A DNA stretch of 42,233 bases from an uncultured Kordia sp. (GCF_947489565.1 NZ_CANLEA010000035.1:1-42233); one strand, 5' to 3'; counted from the stretch's first letter, positions 1 through 9,264 are shown. The notes: generated from the sequence alone by a model not told the origin. Translations and numbers: made by a program.

Positions 1-2
1 GA

Positions 3-292
3 ATGTTTACTCTTGTGTCATTCCGCATTTATTGCGGAATCCACTTTGAAGTACTCACAGAATTTTCTATTTGAAACTACATTATTCTATTTGAAACTTC
101 TCAATACTCACATCTAAATACTCAATACTTTTCAAGCTTTATCGGCACGAGTTCGGAAACTCGCACTAACGTTTTTATTTGAAACGTCTTTGCATGGAAG
201 TATGACGAAATTTTGTGTATTACCAAACCGTCAGATCGAGTGATTTTTCGTAATAAAATGAAGAAAAATTGTATCGAGATCTACTTTGAGAG
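3..292 (+). repeat. Dispersed intergenic cassette, left copy (inverted partner at 30629-30919)
   Basis: No gene is visible in positions 1-355. The stretch is a mosaic of three repeat modules. Module A (3-77) contains a perfect hairpin with arms ATTCCGCA (20-27) and TGCGGAAT (33-40). Module B (about 110-175) contains a short GAGTT/AACTC hairpin. Module C (198-292) has a 54-bp core at 230-283. All three recur in the same order on the opposite strand at 30629-30919; the module C core matches there at 52 of 54 positions. A module A relative also lies at 17899-17934. There is no open frame or transposase, so this is a non-autonomous dispersed element of unknown origin. Confidence 0.8.
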
Positions 293-355
293 TAAAAGCT
301 TTCTAAGAAAACATCTTGACTCTTGACTCTAAAAGTCTTGGCTCTTTCCCAACAA

Positions 356-1591
356 CTACTCTACAATTTCTTCAAACATAATTGTCTTTGTTTTGTTGGT
401 AACAACAATTTCGTATTTCCCTTTTTTCAAACCTAATTCACAAACAGATGTTTTACTTTTTGCTTCCGCAATATCCACAGGAACTGCAGTCTGGATGTCT
501 TCTCCTTTTTTATAGGCTAAAACCATCACAGGGAAATCTAACTCAACTGTTTGTAGATCAATCGTTATTTGTTGATTTCCATTCGTAAAAAGCCAATTTG
601 GTCGGTTGTTTTTGTAATTTGTTTTTGGATGAAAAACGGCAATATCTGACCAACTTTCTCTACGTGTATATTTAAAAGGCTGCTTATTTTTATCGATCAA
701 AACGGAAGAAGTTGCCACATTAAACGCTTTTAACATCGGATGATTGTATGTTGAATTTCCTTTTTCACTATACAACACTTGATGAATCGTCAACGGATCA
801 ATTCCTGTGTATTCTTTTAAACGTGCTGCCATTGCTTTTTCCCAAGAACGATGTGTTCCTTCCAACACATGATCAAATCCGCAGTGAATTACAAACTTTC
901 CTTTTGGATCATTTTCTATAAGTTCTTGAAGATTTTTGGCTTGCGCAATTTCACGCTCTTTACCATTTACATTTTCTGTTGCTTCATAAGAAACAACTTG
1001 AAAACCAAGTGATAAAGCTGTTCGAATCATATTCCCAAATTGTGGATCTTTGGTATAATACCCAGTTTTTTGAATTGGATATTTCCGAGTGTTTAAATCT
1101 GCATCCAAATCGGCTCCATTTGCCAATGCTTCCAATGCCAAATAACGATATCCTTGATCGTATAAATCTTTTAAGAGCGATTTTGTAAACATACGATGCA
1201 TGGAATTGTGATGTGCTTCGTTGATAATGACAACTTGATGTTTTGCAGCTTCTGCAATAATAAATTCTTTTGCATTGACAACCGTATATAATTTTTGCAA
1301 TGAATCTATTTGAGAAGTCGAATAGTTTCTATCACGTCCGCGCATTGCCAAATCCCATTGTTGTAACGCATTTTTATAGTCACCTTTAGTTGCATAATCG
1401 GCTGCAGATATTTGATATTTCCAAGCAACAGTGTCCTTTTCTACTTTTTCCTGAATTTGTGTATTGAATTTATAATCTGTTGAAAATTCTATGGTTTTTA
1501 TAGTTTTTGGAGCTTTTGAACAACTCCACAAACTTCCTATTAAAACACATACAAGAAATAATTTACTGATCGCTTTTGAATACATATTCAA
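356..1591 (-). CDS. Lipoprotein with EreA/ChaN-like domain
   Basis: This is a 411-residue protein with a lipoprotein signal peptide; the likely lipidated cysteine is Cys24 (motif LWSC). It is therefore predicted to be anchored in the outer or inner membrane facing the periplasm. From about residue 110 the sequence reads like the erythromycin esterase/ChaN-like fold: a strand with a glutamate and two histidines (INEAHH), then a helix and YRYLALEAL, and later a FVIHCGFDHV strand. These are places where that superfamily puts metal- or haem-binding and catalytic residues. The substrate cannot be told; resistance to erythromycin should not be assumed. The gene stands alone: 334 bp separate it from the operon upstream, and its promoter region carries palindromes at 1621-1657. 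The start at 1591 has an alternative two codons later (M3). Confidence 0.72.
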   Translation of the reverse strand: MNMYSKAISKLFLVCVLIGSLWSCSKAPKTIKTIEFSTDYKFNTQIQEKVEKDTVAWKYQISAADYATKGDYKNALQQWDLAMRGRDRNYSTSQIDSLQKLYTVVNAKEFIIAEAAKHQVVIINEAHHNSMHRMFTKSLLKDLYDQGYRYLALEALANGADLDADLNTRKYPIQKTGYYTKDPQFGNMIRTALSLGFQVVSYEATENVNGKEREIAQAKNLQELIENDPKGKFVIHCGFDHVLEGTHRSWEKAMAARLKEYTGIDPLTIHQVLYSEKGNSTYNHPMLKAFNVATSSVLIDKNKQPFKYTRRESWSDIAVFHPKTNYKNNRPNWLFTNGNQQITIDLQTVELDFPVMVLAYKKGEDIQTAVPVDIAEAKSKTSVCELGLKKGKYEIVVTNKTKTIMFEEIVE

Positions 1592-1620
1592 TTTATATTT
1601 TTGATTGCATTCAAATATAA

Positions 1621-1657
1621 CTAAATATTTAGTTTAAACTAATTTCTTAGTTTAAAA
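1621..1657. promoter_or_regulatory. Palindromic operator cluster upstream of the EreA/ChaN-like lipoprotein gene
   Basis: Two overlapping perfect palindromes, CTAAATATTTAG (1621-1632) and TTAGTTTAAACTAA (1629-1642), are followed by a further half site TTAGTTTAAA (1647-1656). They lie 30-65 bp upstream of the start of the minus-strand lipoprotein gene, where a dimeric repressor of the MarR or TetR type would be expected to bind. On the minus strand TATATTTG, a match to the -7 consensus TAnnTTTG, lies just downstream of the palindromes. The regulator is not in this window. Confidence 0.5.
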
Positions 1658-1671
1658 TGTTTTATTATTAG

Positions 1672-1800
1672 ATTCGCTTTGCTGTTAGACCGCTTACGCT
1701 GTTAGATATTAGATCGCTTCGCTTTTAGATTTTTTCTCGCTCTTATGCGATGCTGAATCAAGTTCAACATGACGTTACTCTTGTGTCATTCCGCACGAAT
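1672..1800 (+). repeat. TTAG-rich dispersed repeat units
   Basis: This part of the 334-bp gap 1592-1925 contains three consecutive short units, each a CGCTTNGC or CGCTTACGC core followed by TTAGA, then a CTCTTATGCGATGC segment and a half copy of the ATTCCGCA hairpin module. The same units appear at 9700-9790, 25430-25592, 30477-30560, 31015-31077 and 42005-42233. The remainder of the gap (1800-1925) has fragments like those at 60-125 and no gene. Confidence 0.7.
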
Positions 1801-1925
1801 ATTGAGCGAAATCGAAATATGATGTATTATGGATTCTTGTCTACACAGGAGCTTCTGTTTGAAACTTCTCAATACTCACATCTGAATACTTAATACTTTT
1901 GAAGAATGACATCCAAAAACTAACA

Positions 1926-3440
1926 TCATTCCACAACAAACTCAAAAGCAGCCTTCTTCTTCCCATCTGTATCAATAATTCCAAACTTTTTCTGCGGATT
2001 GGTACGCCAAGGACGACTTCCAACAACTGAACTTGGAATGTCTTCAAAATCATACAACGTCCAGGCTAAATACGAAATGTTTTCCGCTTTTAAAATGCTT
2101 TTCATTTCCTGATAATAGGTAGCTTGCTTTTTCTCCGAACCAGCAAAAGGTCTCCAAAATCCACCGTACGACGATTGCCCAAATTCTCCAAGAAGAATTG
2201 GTTTATCGTTGATTTTCGATTTTAAGTTTGTGTAACTCTGAGCAAAATCTGCAGCAGCGTTATAATAGTGAAAAGACACAAAATCAAGCTTGTTTTGTAA
2301 TAAATGAGCACTTTCCGTATTGGACCAACCAATCGTGACGAAGTGTTGTTTGTCAATCGATTTTACCAAAGAAATCATCTTATCTAACCAAGCCAATACA
2401 TTTTCTTTTCCACGCGATTCAAAGTCTAAGTTTGGTTCATTTTTTAGGTCCCAAGCCAAGATTGCCTGATGATTTTTAAACTCGGAAACAATCGTTTCAG
2501 CATGTCGCTGCGTCAATGTCCAATCTAATACTTCATAGTTTCCATAAAAGTCAAAAAGTGTCAGCACAACTTGGAGTTTTTTGGTTTCGGCAGCATCTAA
2601 CACTTGTGCTACTTTTTGAAGCTTTTCCTCTTTTACATTGGATTTTCCAAAATCTTCATATGGTACAAAAATTCGAATGGTATTGAAACCAGCATCTTTC
2701 ATAAGATCAAAGTCTTTTTGAATGATTCCGATATCAAATTGATCGCCAAACATGTCCCAAGGTGTCGCCTGCGGATAGTAATTGATTCCCTTCATATTCA
2801 AGTTGGAGACTGCTTTTGTTTCCGAAGATTCCACAATTGATTTTACACTTTCTTTCACCAAATGACGCACACGCCAAAAACCATCTTCCAAAAGCAAAAC
2901 TGCTTTGTAATTGGCAACTTCCGTAGTTTCCATGATGAATTTTCCATCTTTGTACAACTGCTTGTATTCCACTACATTTTCGTCTTTCAACACAATGAGT
3001 TGTCCATCTGCACTAAAGAATTCAATATTTGGTTGGTGCGAAAGAGTTGTAGCATCCACAACAATATTTTGCTGCTGATTTTCCCTTATAAAGTCTACAA
3101 TATTCTTACGCGCACTTTCAGTATAATAATCGTCAATTCCTGTGGTTTGATTGGTTTTATACGCCACTTGTTTTACATACCAAGCATCTAAATAATCGTT
3201 TTCAATTTTTAGTAAGGTTTGCGCGTCCAATTTTCGACCTTCATTACCATCGTTTGTCCAACTCATTTTGGGCAAATAAACTTCCGCCTTTTTAACTTCT
3301 GTATGCAGCATTTTGCTTCTGTCGGCACCTGTGTTTAAATAAGTAAACGCGCTGCTAATTAAGAAAATTAGCATGGAAATGATGACAATATACGTCAACA
3401 CCAAAAAGCTACGGATGATATTTTTGTCTGCTTTTACCAT
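1926..3440 (-). CDS. Membrane-anchored GH5-like glycoside hydrolase with NTF2-like domain
   Basis: This is a 504-residue protein. A single transmembrane helix (about 10-33) with a short basic cytoplasmic tail predicts an inner-membrane anchor with the rest in the periplasm. Residues 75-200 look like an NTF2-like module. Residues 215-500 read as a clan A (beta/alpha)8 glycosidase of the GH5 type: Glu335 in KNEP is the expected acid/base, Glu419 in LGEFG the expected nucleophile, with HYY at 391-393 and AWTLYDF at 459-465 lining the active site. It is the last gene of a three-gene operon; its start overlaps the end of the preceding gene by 7 bp. Periplasmic glycosidases of this kind often trim a nascent exopolysaccharide, and that role is inferred here. 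The exact substrate is unknown. Confidence 0.8.
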   Translation of the reverse strand: MVKADKNIIRSFLVLTYIVIISMLIFLISSAFTYLNTGADRSKMLHTEVKKAEVYLPKMSWTNDGNEGRKLDAQTLLKIENDYLDAWYVKQVAYKTNQTTGIDDYYTESARKNIVDFIRENQQQNIVVDATTLSHQPNIEFFSADGQLIVLKDENVVEYKQLYKDGKFIMETTEVANYKAVLLLEDGFWRVRHLVKESVKSIVESSETKAVSNLNMKGINYYPQATPWDMFGDQFDIGIIQKDFDLMKDAGFNTIRIFVPYEDFGKSNVKEEKLQKVAQVLDAAETKKLQVVLTLFDFYGNYEVLDWTLTQRHAETIVSEFKNHQAILAWDLKNEPNLDFESRGKENVLAWLDKMISLVKSIDKQHFVTIGWSNTESAHLLQNKLDFVSFHYYNAAADFAQSYTNLKSKINDKPILLGEFGQSSYGGFWRPFAGSEKKQATYYQEMKSILKAENISYLAWTLYDFEDIPSSVVGSRPWRTNPQKKFGIIDTDGKKKAAFEFVVE

Positions 3441-4642
3441 AGTTTTCTTGCTTTAAATGTTTTTGTAATGCCAGCCGTTGTGATGTCAATATCATAGTTT
3501 CCATTACTAAAAATGTTCGAATTCAATTCAAAATTCACAAAGCCATCACGCGATTCTTTGATATCGGTTTCGATTGTTTTGCCGTTTTGACTTATTTTCA
3601 GTTTGACTTGCAAACCATCTGGAATTAGTTGTTTCATAAAGCTTTGCAAAGGACCAATAGTTATGTTTCTATTGTTTTCAGAAAACTTCACAGTAAAATC
3701 TTCTATCACTTGTGCATAGGTCAATGAAATGGTATTGCTTTCCGAAATTCCAGCAACATATGCTTTTACCGTCCAAGTTTCTGCATGATCCGGATGAATC
3801 ATTTTTGCAGTTGCCACGCCATCAATGGTCATTCCTGCAGTTTTTAAAAGATTTCCATCGGTATTTGTGATGAGAAATTCTACATAACTTCCATCACTCA
3901 CAATATTATTGTTTTCGTCTCTCAACACAGAAGTCGTCAACGTTGTAATTTGGTTTCCATCAGCGTATTTGTGTGGACTTTTGGCAAAAATTTCAAAATC
4001 GCTAGCAATTGCAGGCATGACATTTACCGTATATTCTTTTGAGTTGAGTTCCATACATTCGGTTGCTAACAACATTCTGCCACTTTTTGAAGGCGCATAG
4101 ATTCGTTGATACGCAATTAGGTTTTTTGTCTGAATCGTTTCTTGTTGCTCATTGGTTAAAAATTGACGTTTTACGGCAACTTCTGTATGTTCTTTTACAG
4201 GATTGTCCAAAGCATCAGTTGGAATCACCACTAACATCGTATAATCTCTTTCACCAGCTTCAATACTTGGCGGACCAACATAGGTTTCCATAGAAACTGG
4301 AGTTGTTTGTGAGCGAATATTGAATGTTCCTGAAAGTGTGTTTGCTTTGTCTAGTAATTTCCAATTGACAACGCCAGTTTTAGCACATATTTGTGTTGGA
4401 ATTCTGTAGTGTAATTGCTCATTTTTTATGGTTGGACTGATCAATGTCGTTCCATAACTGTTGGCGCAATACAATTGAATAGAAGCATCTTGCGTTCCTG
4501 AAAATATCAAGACAACCGTTTCGCCTGCCGTGAACTCTTGTTGTGTTGTTTCTAGTTGAATTACGTCGGAAGTGGCTGCCGAGAGTTCATTCGCGCTTGA
4601 CGCAAAAACTAAAAAGTATAGTATGTATGTTAATTTTTTCAT
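3434..4642 (-). CDS. Secreted Ig-like/invasin-like beta-sandwich protein
   Basis: This is a 402-residue protein with a signal peptide (about 1-22, ending ELSAA). The rest is almost all beta-strand pattern. The region around residues 215-310 resembles invasin/intimin Ig-like domains: NNNIVSDGSYVEFLITNTDG, then GVATAKMIHPDHAETWTVKAYVAG. Earlier strands (25-110) look like a further Ig or FN3-type sandwich. There is no catalytic motif, transmembrane helix or T9SS sorting domain, so it is probably periplasmic. It lies between the large membrane protein (4-bp ATGA-type overlap) and the glycosidase (7-bp overlap), so translation is probably coupled and the three products probably form one complex. 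A scaffold role in periplasmic glycan assembly is an inference. Confidence 0.65.
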   Translation of the reverse strand: MKKLTYILYFLVFASSANELSAATSDVIQLETTQQEFTAGETVVLIFSGTQDASIQLYCANSYGTTLISPTIKNEQLHYRIPTQICAKTGVVNWKLLDKANTLSGTFNIRSQTTPVSMETYVGPPSIEAGERDYTMLVVIPTDALDNPVKEHTEVAVKRQFLTNEQQETIQTKNLIAYQRIYAPSKSGRMLLATECMELNSKEYTVNVMPAIASDFEIFAKSPHKYADGNQITTLTTSVLRDENNNIVSDGSYVEFLITNTDGNLLKTAGMTIDGVATAKMIHPDHAETWTVKAYVAGISESNTISLTYAQVIEDFTVKFSENNRNITIGPLQSFMKQLIPDGLQVKLKISQNGKTIETDIKESRDGFVNFELNSNIFSNGNYDIDITTAGITKTFKARKLW

Positions 4643-7600
4643 TTTGGATTTCCGATATACGCATTCAACTCAATTTTCACCTGACTGTACAGCGGATGCG
4701 AAATGTTTTGTAATACGTTGTTGTTTTTTCTATTTGGGATGATTTTGTTTGATATATCTTCGTTTGGCAAACCGTTTACATAACAGTTTTCCATATTTGT
4801 ACTGATGATTTCCACTTGTTCATTTTGCAAGATTTGATACTGAAATGGCTGCTTGCGTTGTTGACGAATGGCTTTGTCTAAAAACAAATGATCTACCCAC
4901 AAAAGTTGTTGATTTTCATCATAATACGAAACCAATACTTGCGGAACCGTAATTTCTTGCAATCCACTATTGAACAGGTTTCCACGGATGGTTTTTTGGT
5001 TAATATCTAGTTCGCTTAGTACAATATTTTTATATAGATCTGAACCGGAAACATTTCCCGCAGCTTGTAAGTTAAATTTGGTTGGTGCATCTGCTAAATC
5101 TACCGGCGTAAACTCATCAGGATTGAAGGTTTCTGGAATGGAATCTTGGGTTTTTGACCACGCAATACCTTCAAAGTTGATACGAAACGAAGTCACTTCT
5201 TTCGGCATGAGTTTGTGCTTCATATGGTATTTTGCATTGTACGTTGCTAATGCTGCATTTTTGTCGTTATAAAGTGTTCCTTTGAGCACCACATCGGCTG
5301 GCACATTGTCTATATTTTGCACTTCACCAACAATGGCGTAATGTCCATTATGCTTGACCAATTTTGCTGTGATAATCTCTAAAACAGGTTGTTTTAAGAC
5401 ATCTTCATGATAGGTTTGTTCGGTCGTAATACGTCTTCTTCCGTGATTGTAATAGGCGGTTTTATTGTTTGAATATAATTGATCTGGCGGCAAATCGGCT
5501 TCGATAGTTTCAGCTTCTAAATACCATTTCCCATTGCGTTTTACAACCGTTTTATAATCTGATTTTTCAATTCTTTCTAAAGGTGTAATCCACTTTGTAG
5601 TTACTTTTAAGGTTGCCAAACTATCGGTTTTCGTTGTTAGTTTCGTTTCTATTGCATCTAACTTTGCATATGAACTTAACAAACCATCTGTGGAAGAGAT
5701 TTCTAGCATATACTGTGCAATAGTGATCTTATTTTCTGGATTGATTAAACTGTGTGCTTTTTCAAATTCTTTGAAATCGAGTGCGTCGTAATAGGCTTTT
5801 ACTACATTTTCTGGCGAACGTTGCGAATCGTTTTTGATGTAGAATTGATAGCTTCCAAATGCTAAAATTCCGATTAAGATGATTGCCCAAATATGATTGA
5901 TTTTCACAAGTCTACTAGAAAATTTAGTGTAGCTTTTATGGTATTGTAAATACTCTTCAGCATCGGTTCGCTTTCGCTGAATATATCTTAGAAAGATTGG
6001 TTGAATGTTCAACAAAAAAGCCAATATCAAAGTCATAAATGGAATAATTCCCCAAGCTAGTTTTTGCCAAGTTGCTACCTCATCTTTTGGTAAAATGGAA
6101 GATAATGGCGGAACGTTTAACTTTTCCCAAACCATGACCCCATTTTCCAATTGTGGTAAGCGTTGCCAGCCACAGAAATAGAGAATAGGATCATAGAATT
6201 TGTCATTCGAGAAAATGTATTTTAGGTTATATTTTTCAGGTGTTGTTAAGAATTGTTGCAACGAACCAATGCCGGCTACTCCTTTAAATTTTGAGTTTTC
6301 TAAACGTTCTATCGGTCTTGTTGTGAGTTCAGGCAAACGACGTGCTGAATGATAGTTTCCATCTACCGATAATGCATTGGTTTGTGCTGCCAACCATGCC
6401 ATTTGATCTCCAAAACCAAGCGTTAAGTATCGCCATTGATCGTGCTGATCTTGATTGAGAAAATTGACAATGGGTAACATGTTTATTTTTTCTGGTTGCG
6501 ATGGTCTAAAATATCCCAAACTCATGGTAAAAATGGTCATGAATACAAACAACGCTGCCAAAGCACCACCAATGATTCTGTGATACATAGCGCCAAATTT
6601 TTCTTGAAAAAACGTTTTTAAATCTGCTTCTGCGAAACGATAGATAAATTCGCCAAAGATTGGCAACGACATGATGGAAGCCCATAATGTAAATCTGTCT
6701 AAGGTTAAGATATTGAAAGCCGTTTCACCCAAAATCATACGTGGAATCGGAGTTGTGCCACCTGTTCCTAATATAAATAATAAGGTGATGGACAAACCGA
6801 AAAACAAATACCGTTTGCTGTAGTATCTATAGAAAATGTATGGTAATAGGAACAGTAAAATTCCCCACGGAATTAGAAAGAATACCAATCCAGATGACGT
6901 AATTTCCAAGAAATGATCGCGCGAACCGTGTGGAATGGGCACTTGCGTAATCGGATTGTTTTTGGAGTTGATCCAATACGGTAAAATACATCCGACAATG
7001 ATCGCCAAAGAAGACATTCCAAATAAAACGATGCGTTTAAAAAGCTTTTTAAAGTTTCTCCAAAAGACTAAAAGTGTGATTTCTTTTATCGAATTGACTT
7101 GTGCACGTGCAGCATCCATAATTGCCATTCCGATCAACGGAAAGATAAAGAATACCATTCCGAAGATTGGCGTTACATGATGTGAAGTTACTGTAACAGC
7201 AATCAGCGAAAGCGACGTGAGTAAGTATTTGTATTTACCTGTTTTTAACCAAAGGTAAATCTCTGGCAAGGCATGCATTAATATAGAAATTCCAACGATG
7301 CTTGGCAATTGCCCAAATATGTGCAAGGTTTCTACAAAAGAAGACGAGAAAACCGCTAAAATAGCTGCATAACCTGCCACTTTTTTGTTTCCTGTCATTA
7401 ATAAGGAGAAACGATAAACTCCTGTAATAAAGAGTATGACGGCAATAATGGCAACCGCAAATAATCCAAACTTTAGCCCACCAATAAACGATAATGCTCC
7501 GATAGATTGATGTACCAATGGCGGATAACTCATTACGGTAAATCCTGTGTACCATTTGTAATTCCATGGTTCAAACCAACTGTTGGCATAATGATCGGCA

Positions 7601-7719
7601 AAGAACAAATGAATTAAGGCGTCATAAGTGGTTTCTAAGGTGAAAAAGATCGTCGTACCATGAAACACTACTCCGAGAAGTAGCGCTAGTAGTAATAGTT
7701 TGTTTGTCGTCTTTTTCAT
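4639..7719 (-). CDS. Polytopic membrane protein, GT-C/PTPS-related type, with periplasmic C-terminal domains
   Basis: This is a 1026-residue protein. Residues 1-620 hold about a dozen hydrophobic helices. The first loop has TYDALIHLFFADHY and then WYTGF and YPPLVH, a pattern seen in the membrane family named 6-pyruvoyl-tetrahydropterin synthase-related and in GT-C glycosyltransferases; Asp33 sits where GT-C enzymes put a catalytic acid. After the last helix (about 610-630) comes an NTF2/DUF4878-like module (about 635-745, starting ENVVKAYYDAL) and a FxLYD-like beta domain (about 770-860). It is the first gene of the operon reaching 1926 and is transcribed divergently from the REC-GT2 gene. 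It is probably a lipid-linked sugar transferase or part of a polysaccharide polymerase; the donor and acceptor are unknown. Confidence 0.72.
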   Translation of the reverse strand: MKKTTNKLLLLALLLGVVFHGTTIFFTLETTYDALIHLFFADHYANSWFEPWNYKWYTGFTVMSYPPLVHQSIGALSFIGGLKFGLFAVAIIAVILFITGVYRFSLLMTGNKKVAGYAAILAVFSSSFVETLHIFGQLPSIVGISILMHALPEIYLWLKTGKYKYLLTSLSLIAVTVTSHHVTPIFGMVFFIFPLIGMAIMDAARAQVNSIKEITLLVFWRNFKKLFKRIVLFGMSSLAIIVGCILPYWINSKNNPITQVPIPHGSRDHFLEITSSGLVFFLIPWGILLFLLPYIFYRYYSKRYLFFGLSITLLFILGTGGTTPIPRMILGETAFNILTLDRFTLWASIMSLPIFGEFIYRFAEADLKTFFQEKFGAMYHRIIGGALAALFVFMTIFTMSLGYFRPSQPEKINMLPIVNFLNQDQHDQWRYLTLGFGDQMAWLAAQTNALSVDGNYHSARRLPELTTRPIERLENSKFKGVAGIGSLQQFLTTPEKYNLKYIFSNDKFYDPILYFCGWQRLPQLENGVMVWEKLNVPPLSSILPKDEVATWQKLAWGIIPFMTLILAFLLNIQPIFLRYIQRKRTDAEEYLQYHKSYTKFSSRLVKINHIWAIILIGILAFGSYQFYIKNDSQRSPENVVKAYYDALDFKEFEKAHSLINPENKITIAQYMLEISSTDGLLSSYAKLDAIETKLTTKTDSLATLKVTTKWITPLERIEKSDYKTVVKRNGKWYLEAETIEADLPPDQLYSNNKTAYYNHGRRRITTEQTYHEDVLKQPVLEIITAKLVKHNGHYAIVGEVQNIDNVPADVVLKGTLYNDKNAALATYNAKYHMKHKLMPKEVTSFRINFEGIAWSKTQDSIPETFNPDEFTPVDLADAPTKFNLQAAGNVSGSDLYKNIVLSELDINQKTIRGNLFNSGLQEITVPQVLVSYYDENQQLLWVDHLFLDKAIRQQRKQPFQYQILQNEQVEIISTNMENCYVNGLPNEDISNKIIPNRKNNNVLQNISHPLYSQVKIELNAYIGNPK

Positions 7720-7826
7720 GAAAAGTATTTTATTCTTTTATTGAATATAGCTATTTACTTACAATTTTAACTACTGACTGTAAAAGCTTTTTTCGATGAA
7801 ATAAAGATAAACGGTCTACTTTTTAA

Positions 7827-7914
7827 TTGGACTAAAGGAAACTGCATTTCGTCTAAAGATAGATTCGTTTAAGGTGTTTTGGGCAAAATCGTCTGCGATT
7901 CCCAACTACTTTTG
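7827..7914 (+). promoter_or_regulatory. LytTR-like operator and -7 box (site A)
   Basis: Two 9-bp direct repeats, TTGGACTAA (7827-7835) and TTCGTCTAA (7848-7856), start exactly 21 bp apart; 51 bp after the second begins TACTTTTG (7907-7914), a match to the Bacteroidota -7 consensus TAnnTTTG. The space between the repeats includes GGAAACTGCAT, shared with sites B and C. A 9-bp site, 12-bp spacer, 9-bp site is the layout known for LytTR-family activators. The predicted transcript has a leader of about 70 bases before the REC-GT2 gene. The site lies in the 273-bp divergent gap and could also control the operon starting at 7719. Confidence 0.65.
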
Positions 7915-7992
7915 ACCTGTAAGTCATTCAGAAAACAACACAAATACAACTGAATATTACACAAGAATATGAATCATTAAAAACACAGTACG

Positions 7993-9177
7993 ATGAAAAT
8001 ATTAGCCATAGACGATCAGAAATTAGTTTTAATTCCATTAGAAAGTAGATTACAGGAATTAGGATACCAAGTACTCACAGAAACAAACGCATTGAAAGGC
8101 GCTGAGTTATACGATATGTTTCAGCCAGATTTAGTAATTGTAGATATGAATATGCCAACTGTTTCCGGAATGGAAATCGTACAACATATTAGAAGAGATA
8201 GACAAGATAATACACCAATTATGATATTATCTGGAAATACCGATGATGAAATGATTACGAAAGGTTTTGATTTAGGTGTGAATGATTATATGAAGAAACC
8301 ATTGAGCTTGAATGAAGTTTGTGCTCGTGTGAAACGATTGATTGGTGTTCCAAAACATACAGCAGTCACACATACAGATACAGTTATGATTCAGCAAAGA
8401 TGTGTTGGTGTTGTGATTCCATGTTATAACGAAGCAGAACGTTTGTTAAGCACTGAATTTACCAATTTTATTGACAAGAATTCTGGATATCATTTGTGTT
8501 TTGTGAATGACGGAAGTAAAGATGCTACGTTAGAAGTTTTGCACGATTTACAGAAAGGAAGAGAAGATTTTATTACCGTATACGATTGTGAAAAGAATGG
8601 TGGAAAAGCAGAAGCTGTTCGTTTGGGAATGTTGCATATGGCACAGAGAGCTGATTTGGATTATATTGGATTTTTAGATGCAGATTTATCGACTGATTTA
8701 GCAGATTTTGACGAATTGGTTTCTACGATAGAGAATTCTGATTTTAAGATTGTAAGTGGTTCTAGAATTAGCAGAATGGGCGCAAATATTACCAAAGAAT
8801 CTGCCCGTAAAGTTATTAGTATGACGATTAATTTGATTATTAGAAATATTCTGTCCATGAACTTTAAAGACACGCAATGTGGCGCGAAGATTTTTCATAA
8901 AGATGTAATCAATCTAGCGTTTGACAAGAAGTTCATTACGAAGTGGTTGTTTGATGTAGAGATTTTTATGCGTATGCGTAGACATTTTGGATTGGACAAA
9001 GCAAAAGCAATGATGTGCGAGAAGCCTTTGAAACGTTGGATTCATGCTGATGGTTCTAAGCTGTCTATGAAAGATTCAATCAAAATCATTGGTCAGTTAG
9101 GACAAATTGCTTGGTCGTACAGAAGCAAAAAAAAAGCCTCAACTAAAGAGGTAAATACAAATTTTGAAATTGCATAA
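7993..9177 (+). CDS. Response regulator receiver domain fused to a family 2 glycosyltransferase
   Basis: This is a 394-residue two-domain protein. Residues 1-120 form a CheY-like receiver with all key residues: Asp7 and Asp8 of the acidic pocket, phospho-acceptor Asp51 (VDMNMP), Ser80 (LSG) and Lys102 (KKP). A linker of about 17 residues leads to a GT2 domain (138-375) with VVIPCYNEAERL, VNDGSKD, the metal-binding DAD at 229-231, and KDTQCGAKIF, as in dolichyl-phosphate glucosyltransferase (ALG5)-like enzymes. No transmembrane helix is seen. It probably makes a lipid-phosphate sugar or adds a sugar to a lipid carrier, with activity or location set by phosphorylation. It faces the GT-C/glycosidase operon across a shared intergenic region holding site A. 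The domain order is clear; the control mechanism is inferred. Confidence 0.88.
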   Translation: MKILAIDDQKLVLIPLESRLQELGYQVLTETNALKGAELYDMFQPDLVIVDMNMPTVSGMEIVQHIRRDRQDNTPIMILSGNTDDEMITKGFDLGVNDYMKKPLSLNEVCARVKRLIGVPKHTAVTHTDTVMIQQRCVGVVIPCYNEAERLLSTEFTNFIDKNSGYHLCFVNDGSKDATLEVLHDLQKGREDFITVYDCEKNGGKAEAVRLGMLHMAQRADLDYIGFLDADLSTDLADFDELVSTIENSDFKIVSGSRISRMGANITKESARKVISMTINLIIRNILSMNFKDTQCGAKIFHKDVINLAFDKKFITKWLFDVEIFMRMRRHFGLDKAKAMMCEKPLKRWIHADGSKLSMKDSIKIIGQLGQIAWSYRSKKKASTKEVNTNFEIA

Positions 9178-9264
9178 TATTTCGACGGTATTGAATATAA
9201 AACTTAAAAAAAGAAAACACGTTTCCCCCTAATTTCACCTGATTCCCCTAAACCTACTATACTT

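Noticed and set aside
1-355. Insertion sequence because of hairpins and inverted partner at 30.6 kb
   Set aside because: There is no transposase frame, no target-site duplication that I can see, and the ends are not sharp; kept only as a non-coding dispersed repeat.
356-1591. Erythromycin resistance gene
   Set aside because: Only the fold-level pattern is shared with erythromycin esterases; it is a lipoprotein of ChaN-like type and nothing indicates macrolide hydrolysis.
2862-3191. Small open frame (109 codons) on the plus strand
   Set aside because: It is antisense to the GH5-like gene, has no recognisable domain, and its composition follows the complementary coding strand.
7915-7992. Riboswitch in the leader of the REC-GT2 gene
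   Set aside because: The roughly 70-nt leader has no stable paired stem or known aptamer motif that I can see.
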